Shown: positions 7,859-14,417 of the stretch, one piece after another | How positions within the stretch are numbered: position 1 is the stretch's first letter | How the letters are laid out: the number at the start of each line of letters is the position of its first letter | NCBI GenBank assembly: GCA_964522605.1 | Contig: CAZFWV010000150.1 | Span: 1 to 15,266, forward strand | Direction of reading: 5' to 3' | Source: CAVZLD01 sp964522605 | GTDB lineage: Bacteria > Planctomycetota > Planctomycetia > Pirellulales > Pirellulaceae | DNA length: 15,266 bases | The notes under the pieces: generated by a model | The model's input: only the letters and a program-made list of their open reading frames with translations | Told to the model about the DNA's origin: nothing | Database searches by the model: none | Made by a program: the position numbers and the translations under genes

Positions 7859-7922
7859 GAGGGCGAGGCTTGTGCCGAGCCGAAGGCAGGTCAACGCCCG
7901 GCTCGGTTAACGCCTCGCCCTC
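7859..7922. repeat. Palindromic GC-rich element (copy 1 of a family)
   Basis: Arms 7859-7882 and 7899-7922 pair over 11 bp, then a 5-nt internal mismatch, then 8 bp, with a 16-nt loop. The left arm is identical at 22 of 24 positions to 15098-15121. It lies between the convergent BBP7-like and esterase genes, 27 bp after the barrel stop, so it may also act as a terminator, although there is no U-tract. Confidence 0.85.
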
Positions 7923-7986
7923 TGCACTGCTAACGGTGAGAGTTCTTTTCTTTCGGCAAGAAATCGAGCGACAAACGGGAGCGACG

Positions 7987-8045
7987 CCTCCAGCCTCCAG
8001 CCTCCAGCCTCCAGCCTCCAGCCTCCAGCCTCCAGCCTCCAGCCT
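7987..8045. repeat. Tandem 7-bp repeat, eight copies of CCTCCAG plus CCT
   Basis: Eight perfect head-to-tail CCTCCAG units (7987-8042) are followed by a partial CCT. It begins 15 bp beyond the stop codon of the esterase gene on the minus strand, so it lies in that gene's probable 3' untranslated region. On the minus strand the unit reads CTGGAGG, which resembles a ribosome-binding sequence. There is no degeneration between copies, so copy number is probably changing by slippage. Confidence 0.97.
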
Positions 8046-8060
8046 AATTTCAAACGGGTC

Positions 8061-8963
8061 CTACGGGGATTCCGGGGGCAGCAGCTCGCGGCCCCGCAAC
8101 CAAGCCGCAAGACGGTCCGGCCAGTCGGCCGTGCCGGCCACTCCGCGCGCCAATCCGACGCCATGTGCACCCTGGGCGTAGATGTGCAATTCGGCTGGAA
8201 CCTTGGCCTTGCGTAGCGCCGTGTAGAACGCCACGCTGTTTTCCGCGGCGACTCCCTGATCGGCATCGGTGTGAAAGAGGAAGGTGGGTGGAGTCTGGGA
8301 AGTCACCTGTTTTTCGGGTGACAAGTCGTAGATGAGATCCGACGGGGGATCGGCCCCTAACAGGTTGCGTTGCGATCCGGTGTGCGTGAACGATTCGCCC
8401 AAGGCGATGACCGGATAACAAAGGATCAGGAAATCGGGACGACAACTCAGACGATCGACGGGGTCGTCCGCGTCCGGCTTGCCCGGATCAAAGTGGGTGG
8501 CCGCGGAGGCCGCCAGGTGCCCCCCCGCAGAAAAACCGATGACCCCGATCCGATGTGGATCAACGTGCCAATCTTCCGCACGTGATCGAACCGTGCGAAT
8601 CGCGCGCTGAACGTCCAACAAGGGGGCGGGATGCCCGTATCCCTTTCCGCGGTGGCGGTAGTCCAGGATAAATGCGGCGATTCCCAGATCGTTTAGCCAT
8701 TCCGCGATTTCAACCCCTTCGTGCCCCATGGCCAAGTGGTGGTATCCACCTCCCGGGCAAACCACAATCCCGGTGCCACTCGCCGCATCGGACGCCGGCA
8801 GGTGGACCGCGAGTTGCGGAATGTCCGACGGTTGTTGTCCGAGCGCCCCCGGTGCATCCTCGGACCACAGCCGGATCGTAGCGACGGGTTCCGCCGCAAA
8901 TCCGATCGCCGTGATCGCAGTCAGGATCATCACCGACACACCTCCGATCCGAACGACGGACAT
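8061..8963 (-). CDS. Secreted alpha/beta hydrolase, BD-FAE / acetylxylan-esterase-like
   Basis: The protein has 300 residues with a signal peptide (hydrophobic to ~22, probable cleavage after FAA at 24). The fold is alpha/beta hydrolase of the esterase/lipase group: oxyanion-hole segment CPGGGYHHLA (69-78), nucleophile elbow GFSAGG with Ser145, acid in HTDADQGV (Asp235 most likely), and His267 in GAHGVG. This spacing matches the planctomycete and Verrucomicrobia esterases related to BD-FAE and acetyl-xylan esterases, which take acyl groups off plant or algal polysaccharides. The start at 8963 has AGGAAGGAAGG just upstream. It stands alone on the minus strand. Substrate cannot be read from sequence; a peptidase-like S9 role is less likely given the length and the GGG motif. 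Confidence 0.9.
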   Translation of the reverse strand: MSVVRIGGVSVMILTAITAIGFAAEPVATIRLWSEDAPGALGQQPSDIPQLAVHLPASDAASGTGIVVCPGGGYHHLAMGHEGVEIAEWLNDLGIAAFILDYRHRGKGYGHPAPLLDVQRAIRTVRSRAEDWHVDPHRIGVIGFSAGGHLAASAATHFDPGKPDADDPVDRLSCRPDFLILCYPVIALGESFTHTGSQRNLLGADPPSDLIYDLSPEKQVTSQTPPTFLFHTDADQGVAAENSVAFYTALRKAKVPAELHIYAQGAHGVGLARGVAGTADWPDRLAAWLRGRELLPPESP

Positions 8964-9025
8964 CGAACCTTCCTTCCTCGTAGAACCTTAGTGATGATTC
9001 AAGAACAACTTCGGCATTTGGGTGC

Positions 9026-9100
9026 CTGGGGTCGAGACGCAAGGAACCAGCGTCGAGCCCCCAGCCGTGTGACCTGGGGGCTCGCTGCGATCGACCCCAG
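9026..9100. repeat. REPIN-like doublet palindrome with alternative folds
   Basis: The outer arms 9026-9035 and 9091-9100 are perfect 10-bp complements. The inner arms 9054-9064 and 9074-9084 are perfect 11-bp complements with a 9-nt loop. The outer left arm also nearly pairs with the inner left arm, and the inner right arm with the outer right arm, so the region can fold as one long nested hairpin or as two similar hairpins in inverted orientation. It lies between divergent genes. Confidence 0.85.
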
Positions 9101-9275
9101 CCACTCTCATTGGAAAACAACGAAGTTATTCTTGAGTCATCGCTTAGGGAAACCGCCCTTCCGCCCGGGGTCGGGCAATGACTTGCCGTCAGGTCCCTTG
9201 ATCATACCGGGTCAGCCCCACTACATTCCAGAAGTCGAAATCACGTTTTGGCCGGATTCATCCGTAGCTCGAGCG

Positions 9276-9310
9276 ACAACATTCTGCACTGCGTGTGGTG
9301 AGAATGTTGT
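9276..9310. repeat. 10-bp perfect inverted repeat with 15-nt loop
   Basis: ACAACATTCT (9276-9285) and AGAATGTTGT (9301-9310) are exact reverse complements. The element lies about 100 bp before the dioxygenase start. It could be a regulator-binding site, an RNA hairpin in the leader, or part of a dispersed element; sequence alone does not decide. Confidence 0.6.
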
Positions 9311-9408
9311 TTTCTCAGAAAGAAATCGAGCGACCAAGGGAAGCGGCCCTTACCTGGGTGCGGCAGCACCCCGCTGGATTGTAGCCCTGGTGCACTGCGA
9401 GGCGATCG

Positions 9409-10296
9409 ATGACGAAGGACCTTTCCCAAATCCACGGCATGGCGAGTAACTTGATTTCGCCCTTGACCGATCCAGCGGACGTAGATCGTTGGAAGCTGAC
9501 GCCCGAGCAGATCCAGTTCTATCAGGAAAACGGCTACTTGAGTGGAATCCGACTGCTGGATGAAGCACAAGTCGACCACCTGCGAGCCGAGTTGGAGCCG
9601 TTCTTCGAGCCGCATCATGCGGGGCACGAACTCTGGTACGAATACCATACGAACGAGTCGTCGACGCCCGGCACAAAACTGTTTCATGCGTTGGGCGCAT
9701 GGCGGATCGCACCCGGTTTTCATGATCTGTTGTGGAACCCGGCCTTCACCGTTCCGGCAAGTCAGCTGCTTGAAGGGGCCGTGCGATTCTGGCACGACCA
9801 GTTGTTTTGTAAACCGCCGCACCACGGTGGCGTCGTTGCCTGGCACCAGGATTACTCGTACTGGACGCGCACCCGCCCGATGGCCCATCTCACCTGCTGG
9901 ATTGCATTGGACGACAGCCGCACCGACAACGGCTGCGTGCTGTACATTCCAGGCAGCCATCAGTGGGATCTGCTGCCAATTACCGGACTTGCGGGAGATA
10001 TGGACGCAATCAAACAGATTCTGACCCCAAAGCAATGGAATCAAATGCAGCATCCCGTGGCGGCGGAACTCAAGGCGGGAGAAGCAACGTTTCATCACCC
10101 CTTAATGGTTCACGGGTCACGGGAAAATCGTACCGATCGGCCACGGCGTGCCGCGGTGCTGAACGTCTTTCGTGATGGCGTCTGCTCCGACTCCGATGAA
10201 CCGCTATTGGCGGGCACCGCCGCGATTCCTGCGGGAAAGCCGATGGGGGGCCCATTTTATCCACTGTTGTATGATCCTGCCCAACCGGTGGAATGA
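9409..10296 (+). CDS. PhyH-family Fe(II)/2-oxoglutarate-dependent dioxygenase
   Basis: The protein has 295 residues. The N-terminus (LTPEQIQFYQENGYLSGIRLL, starting at residue 30) is the usual opening of phytanoyl-CoA dioxygenase-like proteins. Iron ligands are visible as WHQDYSYW (His146, Asp148) and the distal His235 in VHGSREN; Arg246 or Arg247 follows at the position that binds the 2-oxoglutarate carboxylate. The enzyme is expected to hydroxylate a small molecule or lipid-like compound in the cytoplasm using O2 and 2-oxoglutarate. The start at 9409 has GAGG at 9399-9402 (6-nt spacing); the next ATG at 9439 has none. Its stop overlaps the start of the transporter gene by ATGA, so the two are probably co-translated. 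The substrate is unknown, as is usual for this family. Confidence 0.92.
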   Translation: MTKDLSQIHGMASNLISPLTDPADVDRWKLTPEQIQFYQENGYLSGIRLLDEAQVDHLRAELEPFFEPHHAGHELWYEYHTNESSTPGTKLFHALGAWRIAPGFHDLLWNPAFTVPASQLLEGAVRFWHDQLFCKPPHHGGVVAWHQDYSYWTRTRPMAHLTCWIALDDSRTDNGCVLYIPGSHQWDLLPITGLAGDMDAIKQILTPKQWNQMQHPVAAELKAGEATFHHPLMVHGSRENRTDRPRRAAVLNVFRDGVCSDSDEPLLAGTAAIPAGKPMGGPFYPLLYDPAQPVE

Positions 10297-11384
10297 GTCG
10301 AGCGTGGGATCTTACTCTTCCGACCCTTCCTGCTAAACTCTCGAGCGATCCTGTCGTGAACAACACTGATCCTGCGGACTCTTCGGCTTCCGCGCACACG
10401 ATGCGGCAGGAGATGGGCTGGATCGCCACCACCTTCGGGATCTCATCCGCTCTGGCCTACATGCTGGCGAACATCTGTCTGCGTTCGCTAACGAACCTGG
10501 ACCCAGCCTGGGTATCTTGTGTCAAGGCCATGCCGACCGTAGCTGCCTTTGCGCCACTGGTGATGACGCGGATGGTAGCCGGCCAATTATTATTCCCATC
10601 GTGGCGTATTCTCGGCATGACGGTGCTCGCCGGTCTATGCGGCCAGATCTTCGGCAACGTCTGTTTTCAATGGTCTCTGGGCGTAGTCGGAATCGCCCTG
10701 ACCGTTCCCATCACATTAGGATCAATGATTCTGACGGGTGCGATCCTGGGACGCTGCTTGTTGGGCGACCGTGTGACTCCGCAGATGGCATTTGCGTCGT
10801 GCGTCTTGTTCGGCGCCATCTGCATCCTCAGCCTCGGTGCCGGTCGAGCAAACGCATCGATCCAACTCGCGGGAAGCTCCTGGTGGTACGTTGCCGGTGG
10901 CGTCTTTGCGGCCTGCCTTTCGGGTTTGGCGTACAGCATCCTGGGAGTCGTGTTACGTTATGCCTCGAACCGCAGTACACCGCTGTCTTCCTTACTGTTT
11001 ACGATTGGGCTGGTCGGCGTTTTTGTGCTCGGAGGGATCTCCCTCGCGCGGTCGGACGGACTGACGCTCTGGCACCAATCCCGTCCCCAACTGCTGCCCC
11101 TGTTCGCCGCCGGGTTATTCAACGTCGTCGCGTTTTTCGCACTGACCAAGGCTTTGCAGCTTTCGTCCGTCCTGTTCGTCAATGCACTGAATGCGTCTCA
11201 AACCGCGATGGCCGCTGTCGCCGGGGTCGTCATGTTCCAGGAACCACTCTCCATACCGATGGTCAGCGGTGTACTGCTCACGGCGATCGGATTGTTGCTG
11301 ATGAGGAATCGGCGGAACACACGCACGACGACGGATGAATCACCGGGGCCGCTGACCGCCCCCCCATCGGACATGGAGCCATAA
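10293..11384 (+). CDS. DMT-superfamily transporter, EamA type
   Basis: The protein has 363 residues with about ten hydrophobic spans between ~43 and 338, arranged as two EamA halves (~43-182 and ~196-338). The N-terminal ~40 residues are polar, longer than usual, and the C-terminal ~25 are polar and Pro/Thr-rich. The second half ends with the typical VVMFQEPLSIPMVSGVLLTAIGLLLM pattern (from residue 312), where the Glu-Pro and the Gly-rich last helix are characteristic. The start at 10293 is chosen for its ATGA overlap with the dioxygenase gene and a GGTGGA upstream; an internal ATG at 10401 would remove only the polar leader. Members export or import metabolites such as amino acids or nucleotide-sugar precursors; the coupling suggests it handles the dioxygenase substrate or product, which is inference. 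Confidence 0.92.
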   Translation: MSRAWDLTLPTLPAKLSSDPVVNNTDPADSSASAHTMRQEMGWIATTFGISSALAYMLANICLRSLTNLDPAWVSCVKAMPTVAAFAPLVMTRMVAGQLLFPSWRILGMTVLAGLCGQIFGNVCFQWSLGVVGIALTVPITLGSMILTGAILGRCLLGDRVTPQMAFASCVLFGAICILSLGAGRANASIQLAGSSWWYVAGGVFAACLSGLAYSILGVVLRYASNRSTPLSSLLFTIGLVGVFVLGGISLARSDGLTLWHQSRPQLLPLFAAGLFNVVAFFALTKALQLSSVLFVNALNASQTAMAAVAGVVMFQEPLSIPMVSGVLLTAIGLLLMRNRRNTRTTTDESPGPLTAPPSDMEP

Positions 11385-11407
11385 CCGAAGCCCGAGGCAA
11401 GAGATCC

Positions 11408-11872
11408 ATGGGACCTTTCCGTACGACCTGGCAACTGCGCTGCCCGGCCTGTGACTGGCGTGGAAGATGCGGTCTGGACGAGTTGCTGCGTCGGTTGCGA
11501 GACCTGGGGATGTTGCGTCGAGAAGCACATCCATCAACGGACACGATCCTCGAACTCATCCAGATTCGATCGGCCGATTTGACGTGCGACAACTGCCAGC
11601 GACACGGACTGTCGCTGGAAGAGTTGGACGACGACTTCGACGACTGGGACGCCGGCAGACTTTGCGAAATCTGCCAGCAGCCACTCGCGCCGGAACGACT
11701 CCAGTTGTTTCCCGATGCTCGGCGATGCGCCACATGTTCCACCGACGTCGACACCGACGAACCGGATTTCTGTCCCCGGTGCGGCGCTTGTCTGTCGCTC
11801 AAGACGAGTCGCGGGAACGGAGTCGCACGCTATCAAATGCGCTGTCCAGACTGTGGCTGGCAAGGCCGCTGA
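11408..11872 (+). CDS. Small triple zinc-ribbon protein with DksA/TraR-like central finger
   Basis: The 154-residue protein has three Cys pairs of pairs. CPAC (12-15) with CDNC (60-63) forms one ribbon. CEIC (86-89) with CATC (107-110) is spaced like the DksA/TraR C4 finger, and the text between (QQPLAPERLQLFPDARR) follows that family closely. CPRC (122-125) with CPDC (146-149) forms a third. The first and last knuckles share the pattern C-P-x-C-x-W-x-G-R (CPACDWRGR and CPDCGWQGR). An acidic stretch (EELDDDFDDWD) lies before the middle finger. It starts 23 bp after the transporter stop, so it may share the operon; the upstream AGAGA is a weak ribosome site. A protein- or RNA-polymerase-binding role is possible, but it lacks the DksA coiled coil. 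Confidence 0.8.
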   Translation: MGPFRTTWQLRCPACDWRGRCGLDELLRRLRDLGMLRREAHPSTDTILELIQIRSADLTCDNCQRHGLSLEELDDDFDDWDAGRLCEICQQPLAPERLQLFPDARRCATCSTDVDTDEPDFCPRCGACLSLKTSRGNGVARYQMRCPDCGWQGR

Positions 11873-11876
11873 GCCA

Positions 11877-12749
11877 TCACGACTGATCATCACGGAAGCG
11901 GAATGCCGGCCCCCCATCCAACTCATCCGATGTCACCGTCGGACACCAGTAGCGTTGAATGTGCTCAATCACGCGTTTTGTCCCCTCGTGGTGCGGGACA
12001 AATGGGGCCATTCGCGAATTGTACATCGTGTCGGTCAGATCACGCACGAGAACAACGTTCAGACCTTGATAAACGAGCTGTCGGATTGAAAAAGGTCGGC
12101 CGAGAACGCACATGTTTGTGTGCACACCCATGACGAGCACATTCTGGATTCCGCGTTGCTTCATCAAGAAATACGCTTCGGCACTATCGGTAATCGCATC
12201 TTCAGGAGCGATCTCGATCGTCTCGATCTGGCCTGCCCAAGGTGATCCCGTCTGACACTTGGGATCGCAATCGCACCCACCGTCGGAGTCGTCGATCGGC
12301 AGCGGCCCCTCGCGACTCGGATCCAAGTGACACCAGGGCTGGAGCGGAATGGTAGTCTCCACCTTGGGAGCCTGCTGAGCGCGGCGCCGCGCGGGATGAT
12401 CCCGATAAAATTCCATGCAAGAACTCGGGCAATGAATGATCAGCACGCCCCTTTTTCGCAGGCTCTTCACAACCTCGTTCATCCGTGGCGCCATCTCGGC
12501 CACGCGGCGACTGGCCCCTTGGCACCAGTGTTGATCCCACATATCACAGATCACCACCGCCGTCCGCTGTGGATCCCAATTGACGGTCTCGGTGCTGAGC
12601 TGAAATTGACTTCGCTGGGGATTCGTCGCAACCTGCGATTGAATCTGGAACTGCCAATCGGCGTCTGCCGGATCCGCCGCCGCGTCGGCCATCGAAACAA
12701 CGATCAGCACGACGAGTCCTCTTCCTAATTGACGATTCAAATGAAGCAT
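11877..12749 (-). CDS. Secreted isochorismatase-fold cysteine hydrolase-like protein
   Basis: The protein has 290 residues with a signal peptide (RGLVVLIVVSMADAAA, cleavage near 22-26). The isochorismatase-like fold is marked by VVICDMWDQHWC (Asp69) and VMGVHTNMCVLG (Cys214), the catalytic Asp and Cys positions. The Lys that normally completes the D-K-C triad is not evident: the stretch before the last strands reads APEDAITDSAEAYFL (181-195). There is a Cys-rich insert, GCDCDPKC (158-165). The start at 12749 is fixed by GGAGGA at a good distance; the in-frame ATG at 12797 lies farther upstream and puts a charged leader before the signal. The gene stops 4 bp from the convergent zinc-ribbon gene. 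Related proteins are frequent in planctomycetes and Verrucomicrobia; their substrate is unknown. A possible TATGAT -10 box lies at 12814-12809. Confidence 0.88.
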   Translation of the reverse strand: MLHLNRQLGRGLVVLIVVSMADAAADPADADWQFQIQSQVATNPQRSQFQLSTETVNWDPQRTAVVICDMWDQHWCQGASRRVAEMAPRMNEVVKSLRKRGVLIIHCPSSCMEFYRDHPARRRAQQAPKVETTIPLQPWCHLDPSREGPLPIDDSDGGCDCDPKCQTGSPWAGQIETIEIAPEDAITDSAEAYFLMKQRGIQNVLVMGVHTNMCVLGRPFSIRQLVYQGLNVVLVRDLTDTMYNSRMAPFVPHHEGTKRVIEHIQRYWCPTVTSDELDGGPAFRFRDDQS

Positions 12750-12966
12750 GCGAGGTTCCTCCAAGTTGCTCGGGAACGGCTCGGGAACAAGTTCCACAGC
12801 AATCGCAAATCATAACCCAAAGCACCAGTTCGGAAGTGGATCCTGCGCGTTACGATGGAGTAAGACTTCGAGGGATCGGCAGCGCCTACGCGAGTCGCAC
12901 GGCCGTGGGCTGTGCATTCAGCACGTACGAAAAAGGAAAAAGCCCCTCGAATGCGGAGGAAGCACC
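12750..12966. promoter_or_regulatory. Divergent promoter region between isochorismatase-like and enolase-superfamily genes
   Basis: About 217 bp separate the two divergent starts. On the minus strand TATGAT (12814-12809) is a good -10 match about 60 bp from the start of the isochorismatase-like gene, but no fitting -35 is seen. The plus-side promoter could not be identified. No operator-like palindrome stands out. Confidence 0.3.
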
Positions 12967-14322
12967 ATGGCCAAACCATCCGATGTCCGAATTCTGGAAG
13001 TTAACACGTCCACACAGCAAATCAACTACCGTCAACCCATGAAGTTTGGCGGACGCGTCGTCGAGGATGTGCTGCTGCTGGACGTAACGGTAGAGGTCGA
13101 GACGCGGTCGGGCCAGCGTGGACGTGGGCAGGGATCGATGCCCCTGGGAAACGTGTGGGCCTGGCCCAGCGAACAGCTGACCAACGACCGCACTCTCAAC
13201 GCAATGCTCCAATTGGGACAACTCGTGGCCGAGCAAGCAGGCAAATGCACCGAAATCGCTCATCCGCTTGAGCTGACGCGGTTGGCGGCCGCCGACTATC
13301 CAGTGCTCGCCGATCGCGTGCAACGAACGCTGCAGCTACCAGAACCGATTCCGAGGCTGGCCCAGTTGGTCGCGGCCAGTCCGTGGGAGGCCGCGATCTT
13401 TGATGCACAGGGCAAAGCAGTTCAGGCGAACTCCTATCACCTGCTGGGGCCCGAATCCATCGACCAGGATCTTTCGGCCTGGTTGGGAGACGAATTCGCA
13501 GGCGAATACCTGGATCGATACACGCTGCGTCAGCCGCAGCCGCGTCTGCCCCTGTACCACCTGGTCGGCGCGCTCGATCCGCTCACCGCCGCGGATCAGG
13601 CGATCCGCCTGAACGACGGACGTCCCGAGACTCTGGAGGAATGGATTCTCGCGGAGGGTCTGACTCACCTGAAAATCAAACTCAACGGAAATGATTTGCC
13701 TTGGGATGTCCAGCGCGTGGTCGATGTCGAACGTGTGGCAGTCGACGCCCAGGCCCTGCGCGGAGGATCGTCCTGGGTTTACTCGCTGGATTTCAACGAA
13801 AAATGTGAAAACGTCGAGTACGTACTGGAATTTCTCATCGAGGTTCAACAGCGAGCTCCCGGCGCGTTTCAGCGCGTTCAGTACATCGAACAGCCGACTC
13901 ATCGCGATCTCCACCAGCATCCTGAACAACAAATGCATGCTGCCTCTCGAATCAAGCCGGTGGTCATCGACGAGTCTTTAGTCGACCTGGAGAGTCTCCT
14001 GCTGTCTCGCGAAATGGGGTACTCCGGTGTTGCCCTGAAAGCCTGCAAGGGCCAGCGCGAAGCGCTGCTGATGGGTGCCGCCGCGCAAAAGTACGGCATG
14101 TTTCTGTGCGTTCAGGACTTAACCTGTCCCGGCGCCTCGTTTCTCCATTCGGCCTCCCTCGCCGCAAGAATTCCGACCGTCGCCGCGATCGAAGGCAATG
14201 GTCGCCAGTACTGCCCCGCCGGTAACGAGGTGTGGGAGACCCGTTACCCCACCATGTTCCGCATTACGGACGGAACCGTCGAAACAGGCGTCCTGACCGG
14301 CCACGGACTCGGCTTTGACTAG
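12967..14322 (+). CDS. Enolase-superfamily enzyme, mandelate racemase / muconate lactonizing type
   Basis: The protein has 451 residues. The C-terminal barrel carries the expected signature: HLKIKLNG with Lys236 and Lys238 (KxK), metal ligands Asp275 (SLDFNE), Glu308 (YIEQP) and Asp335 (VVIDES), and Lys358 (ALKACKG). Lysines on both sides of the active site place it with the MLE/dipeptide-epimerase-like branch rather than the His-Asp mandelate racemase branch. The N-terminal capping domain is ~1-130, with a longer than usual middle (~150-230). The start at 12967 has GGAGGA 6 nt upstream; the open frame extends to 12748 but that extension overlaps the divergent gene and looks non-coding. The protein has no export signal, so it is cytoplasmic. 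Such enzymes abstract a proton alpha to a carboxylate in acid sugars or related compounds; the substrate is not predictable. Confidence 0.9.
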   Translation: MAKPSDVRILEVNTSTQQINYRQPMKFGGRVVEDVLLLDVTVEVETRSGQRGRGQGSMPLGNVWAWPSEQLTNDRTLNAMLQLGQLVAEQAGKCTEIAHPLELTRLAAADYPVLADRVQRTLQLPEPIPRLAQLVAASPWEAAIFDAQGKAVQANSYHLLGPESIDQDLSAWLGDEFAGEYLDRYTLRQPQPRLPLYHLVGALDPLTAADQAIRLNDGRPETLEEWILAEGLTHLKIKLNGNDLPWDVQRVVDVERVAVDAQALRGGSSWVYSLDFNEKCENVEYVLEFLIEVQQRAPGAFQRVQYIEQPTHRDLHQHPEQQMHAASRIKPVVIDESLVDLESLLLSREMGYSGVALKACKGQREALLMGAAAQKYGMFLCVQDLTCPGASFLHSASLAARIPTVAAIEGNGRQYCPAGNEVWETRYPTMFRITDGTVETGVLTGHGLGFD

Positions 14323-14417
14323 ACTACCCATCCTCACTTGACGTAGCGAGCCGCCCGGACGAACATTCGCTCCTTGCCGACGATCACCCAGTTGACCGAG
14401 GGAGTGAAACCGACCCC

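Larger units (their letters stand above)
8964..9408. other. Intergenic region between divergent esterase and dioxygenase genes
   Basis: There are 445 bp without a supportable gene. It contains a doublet palindrome (9026-9100), a 10-bp hairpin (9276-9310) and a short sequence shared with 7958-7972. Open frames crossing it on either strand are shadows of the flanking genes. Promoters for both flanking genes must lie here, but no convincing -35/-10 pair was found. Confidence 0.55.

Noticed and set aside
7987..8045. Heptamer array as a CRISPR or protein-coding repeat
   Set aside because: Units are 7 bp with no spacers, and the length is not a multiple of three, so neither a CRISPR array nor a stable coding repeat fits.
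8721..9449. 242-codon plus-strand open frame spanning the esterase and the intergenic gap
   Set aside because: It is antisense to the esterase N-terminus and reads through the doublet palindrome; arginine-rich composition is typical of shadow frames in GC-rich DNA.
9241..10098. 285-codon open frame on the minus strand
   Set aside because: It is antisense to the PhyH-type dioxygenase, whose iron-site motifs and ribosome site are clear. The minus-strand product shows no recognisable family features.
12748..12966. 73-codon N-terminal extension of the enolase-superfamily gene
   Set aside because: It overlaps the divergent gene's start, is basic and low in family-like character, and the ATG at 12967 has a strong GGAGGA site.
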